This document shows, one piece after another, positions 6,251-11,025 of a stretch of DNA of 11,025 nt. Source of the stretch: Mariprofundus sp. (lineage in GTDB: Bacteria; Pseudomonadota; Zetaproteobacteria; Mariprofundales; Mariprofundaceae). Below the pieces are notes generated by a model. It was not told where the DNA came from, did not search any database, and saw only the letters and a list, made by a program, of their open reading frames with translations. A program made the position numbers and the translations under genes. Location of the stretch: assembly GCA_015485035.1 (NCBI GenBank), contig WFUI01000108.1:1-11025 (forward strand), given 5' to 3'. Position 1 is the first letter of the stretch; the number at the start of each line of letters is the position of its first letter.

Positions 6251-7347
6251 TTCTTCACCTCCACCTTGTTGCCCAGTTTATCGAGCGGCAAATACGGCAA
6301 TACATGTCCAGCCACGGAACTATCAATAATCACCTTGTCGGCACGAGCCAGTACTTCCTGCATCGTATCCATGTATAAACGTTTACGCGTCACTTCCGGA
6401 GCCATTTTGTAAGCAGCATAGACACTTTCAAAGCGATCCGCTTCACCCTTGGCGCGTTCTACGACCTGCTTGGCATAGGCTTCGGCATCAAGCACCATCT
6501 TCTTCGCTTCACCACGTGCGTTAGGGATAATATCATTGGCATAAGCCTGTGCTTCATTCTTGGCGCGCTCTTTATCTTCACGCGCAGAAGCCACATCCTT
6601 GAACTCCTTGATCACGCGCTCAGGTGGCTGCACATCCTGCAGTTTTACCGTGCTGATCGAAATACCCGCTTTATAGCTATCAAGAATCGACTGAATCAAA
6701 TCCTGTGTTTCCACTTCCACTTCAGCCTTCTTGGTGGTTAACACATCATCGATCATGGTGCGGCCTATAACCTCACGAATCGCAGACTCGGCAGCGTCAC
6801 GCACGGTTTTGGTCGCACTGTCGATATTGAACAGGAAATTTTCCACACTCTTGATCTTGTATTGCACAATAAACGAAATATCGACGATATTTTCATCCTT
6901 GGTCAGCATCAGCGATTCATTGGTACGCTTACGGATGATACCGTCACTGAAATGACGGAAACCGATTTCCAGGCGCTGTACGCGCGTCACCGGCAGTTTC
7001 TCGACCGTATCAATCGGATATGGAATGGCCCAGTTCAAACCAGGTCCTTTGGTCGCAACATGTTTGCCGAAGCGCAGCACCACGGCTTCCTCGTCAGCAG
7101 CCACCATATAAAAACCGGACAGCCCCCAGAACAGCACGACTGCCGCCATAATACCGACAATCATATTTTTGCTTATTTCCGGCCCGCTACCCGAACCGCC
7201 GCTTCCACCGCCGCCGAATATACCGCCAAAGCGTTCCTGCAAACGGCGGATTACTTCATCCAGATCAGGAGGACTCTGATTGCCTCCACCACGATTACCC
7301 CATGGGTTCTGATTCTGATTGTGATCATTCTGGTTGCTCCAGGGCAT
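6247..7347 (-). CDS. hflK: HflK, SPFH/band 7 protease modulator
   Basis: A 366-residue partner of HflC in the HflKC complex that encloses FtsH; most of the protein is periplasmic. The N-terminal cytoplasmic part starts MPWSNQN and contains PWGNRGGG and a glycine/serine-rich stretch (about 41-56), as in other HflK proteins. A single membrane segment spans about 61-83. The SPFH domain begins at DEEAVVLRFGK (85-95) and continues to about 250. A coiled coil covers about 250-310 (SAREDKERAKNEAQAYANDI), followed by the family segment RKRLYMDTMQEVL (321-333). The start ATG at 7347 has GGAGG 6 bases upstream (7354-7358). It is the first gene of the minus-strand series, with a likely promoter 30-60 bases upstream. 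Confidence 0.97.
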   Translation of the reverse strand: MPWSNQNDHNQNQNPWGNRGGGNQSPPDLDEVIRRLQERFGGIFGGGGSGGSGSGPEISKNMIVGIMAAVVLFWGLSGFYMVAADEEAVVLRFGKHVATKGPGLNWAIPYPIDTVEKLPVTRVQRLEIGFRHFSDGIIRKRTNESLMLTKDENIVDISFIVQYKIKSVENFLFNIDSATKTVRDAAESAIREVIGRTMIDDVLTTKKAEVEVETQDLIQSILDSYKAGISISTVKLQDVQPPERVIKEFKDVASAREDKERAKNEAQAYANDIIPNARGEAKKMVLDAEAYAKQVVERAKGEADRFESVYAAYKMAPEVTRKRLYMDTMQEVLARADKVIIDSSVAGHVLPYLPLDKLGNKVEVKK

Positions 7348-7617
7348 ACCTGACCTCCATAAAAAAGACAGCGGCGGAGTGTAACGGCCTCATTCAGCGA
7401 TTGCATCCCCTACGTTCCCCCGCCCGTTCAAGGGTCATTCCTGAGGAAGCGATGATTCACGCAGTGCTTCAACGCAGGCTGTGGGCACTCCGCCAAACAA
7501 AATCAGTAAGTACTTGATTTATAATTACAAATAAAAATTTATTTTGCCTGATCAGCAGTTTTTTACCGGGATGGTTATAAATCAGCATCTCCCTGATACG
7601 AAAAAGCACGAAACAGT
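7348..7617. other. Non-coding gap between the EI24 gene and hflK
   Basis: The 270 bases hold no convincing gene on either strand. The left part (7348-7410) has the hflK ribosome site and likely promoter. A strongly AT-rich island lies at about 7511-7552, including a perfect TATAAT on the + strand (7520-7525) without a matching -35 or a + gene to serve. No strong terminator hairpin was found after the EI24 stop. The segment 7410-7500 shows nothing recognisable. Confidence 0.6.
7378..7406 (-). promoter_or_regulatory. Possible promoter of the hflK operon
   Basis: On the minus strand ATGCAA (7406-7401) and TACACT (7383-7378) are 17 bases apart, with 3/6 and 4/6 matches to the sigma-70 consensus. 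Transcription would start near 7371, giving a short leader of about 24 bases that includes the GGAGG site of hflK. No heat-shock-type -35/-10 pair was recognised. Confidence 0.35.
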
Positions 7618-8322
7618 TCAGGCCTTCAACTGCAGCATATACCGGCTATACCCCACCACCGCAGCCGGAATAACCAGTACATTGAATATCGGGATCATAA
7701 GCAACACCATCGCAAAACCGGAAAACCCGAGATAAAACCAGTGATTGTCGACAATCATCTTTTTGCGATCCTGATAACTCCATCCGCGGCGTGATGCCGT
7801 GGTATCAATCAGTTCAAAACTCAGAAAGCGAACCGCACCATATGTCCAGATCAACGTAGCCAGTGGTGGAAGCCAGAAAAACAATAGCGCGGCAACAGCC
7901 CACGGCACCAGACCAAGCAACGGGCGAATCGAATTCGACAGACTCTGCAACATCAATTGTACCCGGCCTGACTCTTGTGCCGAAACCTTTTCGCCGAATA
8001 TTGCTTCTGTGCGAACAGCCAAATCGTCCAGCCAGGGAGCTGACACCGCAGAACCAAGCATCACGAAACTCACGATGCCACAAAGCACGGCCAATACAAA
8101 AGCCAAAGCACCGGCCAACCAGGACAACACCTGCCAGTACCATGTATCACCGGCAGGAATCCACAATGCTGTCACATAATCAATGAGCCAGAACGTAGCC
8201 GAAGAAAGTACAACCATCAGCACCAGCAGCAATGCCAGCATTCGCCACAATATCGCCCGAAGCTCCGCTCGTCCCAACAATAATCGCACGCCGTTTAATA
8301 ATGCCAGCGCACCGTGAATCAC
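7618..8322 (-). CDS. EI24-domain (CysZ-like) integral membrane protein
   Basis: A 234-residue polytopic membrane protein. Hydrophobic segments lie at about 25-50, 64-95, 133-160 and 198-228. The last contains GFAMVLLMIPIFNVLVIPAAVVGYSRY, matching the EI24/CysZ C-terminal pattern (LIPxxNxLxxPxxVxGATR-like). A polar stretch (about 97-130, SAPWLDDLAVRTEAIFGEKVS) before the third segment is also typical. CysZ members of this family carry sulfate, but no cysteine-biosynthesis genes are near, so the transported substrate, if any, is unknown. The start is a GTG at 8322 that overlaps the upstream stop as GTGA (8319-8322), showing translational coupling with the DUF2007-like gene. Confidence 0.8.
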   Translation of the reverse strand: MIHGALALLNGVRLLLGRAELRAILWRMLALLLVLMVVLSSATFWLIDYVTALWIPAGDTWYWQVLSWLAGALAFVLAVLCGIVSFVMLGSAVSAPWLDDLAVRTEAIFGEKVSAQESGRVQLMLQSLSNSIRPLLGLVPWAVAALLFFWLPPLATLIWTYGAVRFLSFELIDTTASRRGWSYQDRKKMIVDNHWFYLGFSGFAMVLLMIPIFNVLVIPAAVVGYSRYMLQLKA

Positions 8323-8528
8323 GTATCGATCTCCAGATCATGCATAATCTGTTCAGCAGCCAGTTTATCATCCTCCGCCACCAGTACACATGCATCCATC
8401 ACAGTCGGCAACGGCATCAACGCATTCATGCCTGCATTATTGATATGGAAATCAATCCCTCTGGATGTCAATGCATCGGAAATAACCTGTAATAATACCG
8501 GGTCGGAAATTCTTGTTAACTCAATCAT
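8319..8528 (-). CDS. Small DUF2007-like protein (putative signal-transducing domain)
   Basis: A 69-residue soluble protein. The pattern of an N-terminal helix (DPVLLQVISDALTSRGI, about 9-25), a strand (DFHINN), a loop, then VLVAEDDKLAAEQIMHDLE (about 48-66) resembles the DUF2007 fold. That fold is a short ferredoxin-like domain annotated as a putative prokaryotic signal-transducing protein. No catalytic residues are visible and the function is unknown. The ATG at 8528 has AGGG 7 bases upstream. It is the first gene of a two-gene unit with the EI24 protein and is divergent from tldD, only 72 bases away. Family assignment is by pattern and moderately sure; that the gene is real is supported by the 4-base overlap with the next gene. 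Confidence 0.7.
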   Translation of the reverse strand: MIELTRISDPVLLQVISDALTSRGIDFHINNAGMNALMPLPTVMDACVLVAEDDKLAAEQIMHDLEIDT

Positions 8529-8565
8529 GCGAAAACCCTATGGTTTTTGACAGTAAGCGTCACCC

Positions 8566-8593
8566 TTGACAGGGGACAGTCAGGCACGACGAT
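8566..8593 (+). promoter_or_regulatory. Possible tldD promoter with a perfect -35 box
   Basis: TTGACA at 8566-8571 is a perfect -35 hexamer. With 16-base spacing the -10 would be GACGAT (8588-8593), only 3/6. A second TTGACA lies 19 bases upstream at 8547-8552. A start from this promoter would fall at about 8600, at the tldD ATG itself. Confidence 0.3.
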
Positions 8594-8600
8594 TGCGAAT

Positions 8601-10040
8601 ATGTTAAATCATACAGCCGGAGAAACTCCGGCAACCACACTCCCCGTTTCTGTTGAAACGCTTCAAACTGTGCTCTCCGGCATGCTTCCTGCTGATGCCG
8701 ATGATGGTGACCTGTATCTGGAGTATTCCTGTTCGGAGTCTCTGGCGCTGGAAGAAGGTCGCGTCAAACACGTATCCGCATCGACCCATCAGGGTATGGG
8801 AGCACGTGTGATCAAAGGTGAATCAGCCGGCCATGCATTTACAGACCGGCTGGATACCACAGCCCTTCTGGAAGCCGGCAAGTCGGCCAGGGCCATTGCG
8901 GAAAGCGGACAGAATCATGCCCCGGTAGCCATTCATCAGAGTACACCCGCACCTCAATTATATCAGGGTATCAATCCGGCTGAATCGGTTGATTTCTCTC
9001 AACGAAAAACGTTACTGGAAGAGCTGGATACACTGGCCAGAAGCATTGACCCGCGTGTCAAACAGGTATTTGCCAATATATCCTCCTCATTTTCCGATAT
9101 TCATATCATTCGTATGGATGGCGCATGCATCCATGATACACGCCCTCTGGTACGACTTAATGTATCTGTTGTGGTTGAGCAGAATGGTAAACGTGAAACC
9201 GGCTCGGCCGGCGGCGGTGGCCGATTTTCGCTTGCACGTCTGATTTGCGACGATGAAGCCAAACGACTGGTGCATGAGGCTGTGCGGCTGGCGTTGTTGA
9301 ATCTGGATGCCCGCGATGCACCGGCCGGAACCATGCCGGTCGTGCTCGGCCCGGGATGGCCGGGAATCCTGTTACATGAAGCCATCGGCCACGGTCTTGA
9401 AGGCGACTTCAATCGCAAGGGAACCTCTGTGTTTTCGGGTAAAATGGGCCACCAGGTCGCAGCAAAAGGTATTACTGTTGTAGACGACGGCACGATTCCC
9501 GAGCGCCGCGGCTCATTAAGTGTCGATGACGAAGGTACGACAACCAATCGAACGGTACTGATTGAAGACGGCATTTTGACCGGTTACCTGATGGACAAAC
9601 AAAATGCACGACTGATGGGCATGCAGCCGACCGGAAACGGCCGCCGGGAATCCTATGCCCACCCGGTGCTGCCTCGCATGACCAACACGTTTATGCTGGC
9701 TGGACACGATCATCCGGACGATATCATTGCATCACTGGACAAGGGTATTTACGCAGTCAATTTTGGCGGCGGACAGGTGGATATTACCTCGGGTAAATTT
9801 GTATTCACCACCTCCGAAGCCTATTACGTGGAGCATGGCAAGATTCAATATCCGGTTAAAGGAGCTACGCTGATCGGTTCCGGCCATGAAGTCCTGCAGA
9901 AAGTATCCATGATCGGGAATGATCTGGCGCTAGATCCGGGCGTCGGCACCTGCGGCAAGGGCGGTCAGTCGGTACCGGTCGGCGTCGGGTTACCCACGAT
10001 TCGCATTGATGAACTTACTGTGGGAGGCACCGAAACATGA
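8601..10040 (+). CDS. tldD: TldD metalloprotease subunit
   Basis: The 479-residue catalytic subunit of the TldD/TldE heterodimeric zinc protease, which digests unfolded small proteins such as antitoxins and trims some ribosomal peptides. The zinc motif HEAIGH is at 259-264, within LLHEAIGHGLEGDFNRKGTS as in E. coli TldD. Other family marks are GGGQVDITSGKF at about 389-400 and the C-terminal GTCGKGGQSVPVGVG with Cys451, the third probable zinc ligand. Length (E. coli 481) supports the ATG at 8601; the frame also opens at a TTG at 8547, which would add 18 atypical residues. No Shine-Dalgarno is visible before either start, so the start is slightly uncertain. The stop overlaps tldE as ATGA (10037-10040). 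Confidence 0.95.
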   Translation: MLNHTAGETPATTLPVSVETLQTVLSGMLPADADDGDLYLEYSCSESLALEEGRVKHVSASTHQGMGARVIKGESAGHAFTDRLDTTALLEAGKSARAIAESGQNHAPVAIHQSTPAPQLYQGINPAESVDFSQRKTLLEELDTLARSIDPRVKQVFANISSSFSDIHIIRMDGACIHDTRPLVRLNVSVVVEQNGKRETGSAGGGGRFSLARLICDDEAKRLVHEAVRLALLNLDARDAPAGTMPVVLGPGWPGILLHEAIGHGLEGDFNRKGTSVFSGKMGHQVAAKGITVVDDGTIPERRGSLSVDDEGTTTNRTVLIEDGILTGYLMDKQNARLMGMQPTGNGRRESYAHPVLPRMTNTFMLAGHDHPDDIIASLDKGIYAVNFGGGQVDITSGKFVFTTSEAYYVEHGKIQYPVKGATLIGSGHEVLQKVSMIGNDLALDPGVGTCGKGGQSVPVGVGLPTIRIDELTVGGTET

Positions 10041-11025
10041 TTCATGCAAATGCGAATATATCCGATCGTGCGATTCAACTGCTTGAGGCGGCCAGACAAT
10101 GTGGTGCGATCCATGCCGATGCGCTGGCTGTTTGCGATTCCGGCAACTCGATCAGTGTGCGTAATGGGAACATCGAATCTGTTGAACGTGAGGATGCACA
10201 GGGCCTCGGCCTGCGAGCCTTTGTTGAAACGCCGAAGGGCCTGGCCTTTGCCACAGCATCTTCATCGGATATTTCAGAAACCGGACTAAAAAAACTGGCC
10301 GAACAGGTCATTGCCATGGCGCGTATTTCCGAACCCGACCCGGATGCAGTTCCCCCTGTTGGTGCCACGCACCCGACAGAAGCAGAGCTGCAGGCATGGC
10401 AGGCACGCCATGATCATGCCGATTCCGGCTGGAATCTTGAACAGGCCAGAGAAGCAGCCATCGAATGCGAAGATATTGCACGTCATTATTCAGATATCAT
10501 CAGCAACAGTGAAGGCGCAGATGCCAGCTTCGGCAGCAGCCACGTAGCCTATGCCTCCTGCGACGGTTTTGCCGCCGAATACAGCAAATCCTCGGCCTCA
10601 CTCAGCGTATCGGTGATTGCCGGCACGGGTGAAGGCATGCAACGCGATTACGCATGGCACCGTGCCCTGCATGTTTCAGATCTGCATTCCCCCCGTGCCA
10701 TTGCCGAAGAAGCTGCGGATCGCGCCATTCAGCGTCTGCATCCGGGCAGCATGGACAGCGGAGAAACCACGGTCATTTTCGAGCCGCGCATCGCCTCATC
10801 GCTACTGGCCCATCTTGTTGGCGCCATCAACGGGCGCTCGATATTGCAACAGCGATCTTTTCTGTCTGACAGCCTTGGCCAGTATATCTTTCCCGATTTC
10901 GTCAATATTGAGGATAACCCTGATCATCCCAACGGTTTGGGAAACCGCCTGTTTGACGGTGAAGGAAGCCGCTGCACCGTGAACCGGATCATTCAAAACG
11001 GAAAACTGAGCACATTCCTTGCTGA
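10037..11025 (+). CDS. pmbA: TldE/PmbA protease subunit, partial (3' end outside the window)
   Basis: An open frame of 329 codons runs from the ATG at 10037 to the edge without a stop. The family is about 450 residues long, so roughly a quarter is missing. It begins MIHANANISDRAIQLLEAA. It shows the PmbA/TldE pattern: SISVRNGNIESVEREDAQGLGLRAF (about 39-63), ISNSEGADASFGSSHVAYAS (about 155-174), VIFEPRIASSLLAHLVGAINGRS (about 246-268) and FPDFVNIEDNPDHPNGLGNRLFDGEG (about 284-309). TldE has the same fold as TldD but lacks the HExxH motif, and none is seen in the visible part. It serves as the partner subunit. The start overlaps the tldD stop as ATGA, with GGGAGG about 10 bases upstream (10022-10027). 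Confidence 0.95.
   Translation, partial: MIHANANISDRAIQLLEAARQCGAIHADALAVCDSGNSISVRNGNIESVEREDAQGLGLRAFVETPKGLAFATASSSDISETGLKKLAEQVIAMARISEPDPDAVPPVGATHPTEAELQAWQARHDHADSGWNLEQAREAAIECEDIARHYSDIISNSEGADASFGSSHVAYASCDGFAAEYSKSSASLSVSVIAGTGEGMQRDYAWHRALHVSDLHSPRAIAEEAADRAIQRLHPGSMDSGETTVIFEPRIASSLLAHLVGAINGRSILQQRSFLSDSLGQYIFPDFVNIEDNPDHPNGLGNRLFDGEGSRCTVNRIIQNGKLSTFLA

Noticed and set aside
6862..7353. A 163-codon open frame on the + strand
   Set aside because: It is antisense to the 5' half of hflK, which carries clear SPFH and anchor features.
7430..7446. GTTCAAG motif resembling a tRNA T-loop
   Set aside because: The flanking bases do not form a 5-bp T stem, and no acceptor, D or anticodon arms can be placed around it.
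7520..7525. Perfect TATAAT on the + strand
   Set aside because: There is no -35 element 16-18 bases upstream and no + strand gene downstream; explained by the AT-rich island.
8547..8600. Longer tldD starting at the TTG at 8547
   Set aside because: It would add 18 residues not expected in TldD, and the TTG lies in a likely -35 box; the ATG at 8601 gives the family length.

Overview
The window looks like ordinary chromosomal DNA from a Gram-negative, proteobacterium-like organism of roughly balanced base composition. Supporting signs are HflK/HflC, a SpoT-type bifunctional stringent-response enzyme encoded next to gmk and rpoZ, an Alv-type ferredoxin, an EI24/CysZ-like membrane protein and a TldD/TldE pair. 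The L28 protein is the short, four-cysteine zinc type rather than the longer cysteine-poor E. coli type. This argues against a typical enteric gammaproteobacterium and would fit a deeper or less common proteobacterial lineage (Zetaproteobacteria are one guess). No mobile element, CRISPR array, rRNA or tRNA was seen.

Layout. On the + strand at the left are a YeaD-type hexose-6-phosphate mutarotase (109-1020) and rpmB (1112-1303). A perfect 18-bp hairpin (1343-1382) then serves as a shared terminator between rpmB and the converging minus-strand genes. From 7347 down to 1398 the minus strand carries a compact series, listed in transcription order: hflK, hflC, a DUF2065 (YjeT-like) gene, a YfhL-like ferredoxin, gmk, rpoZ, spoT, ridA. 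Most junctions overlap by 1-4 bases. The larger gaps are hflC to DUF2065 (32 bases), gmk to rpoZ (94 bases, with a plausible promoter and an inverted repeat) and rpoZ to spoT (50 bases, with a pentanucleotide repeat). A 270-bp non-coding gap (7348-7617) holds the probable hflK promoter. Above it is a second minus-strand pair, a small DUF2007-like gene and an EI24 membrane-protein gene joined by a GTGA overlap. Divergent from these on the + strand are tldD (8601-10040) and tldE/pmbA (from 10037), the latter running off the right edge.

How the genes work together. HflK/HflC form the membrane SPFH complex that controls FtsH proteolysis, and DUF2065 is a small membrane protein commonly found beside them. 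Gmk makes GDP precursor, omega (RpoZ) is the RNA polymerase subunit linked to ppGpp response, and SpoT makes and degrades (p)ppGpp. RidA removes reactive enamine/imine intermediates. The minus-strand series therefore joins membrane protein quality control to guanine-nucleotide and stringent-response functions. TldD and TldE form a heteromeric metalloprotease that degrades or matures small peptides. Everything here belongs to known families. I do not see a clearly new system; the less usual points are in regulatory DNA and gene neighbourhood.
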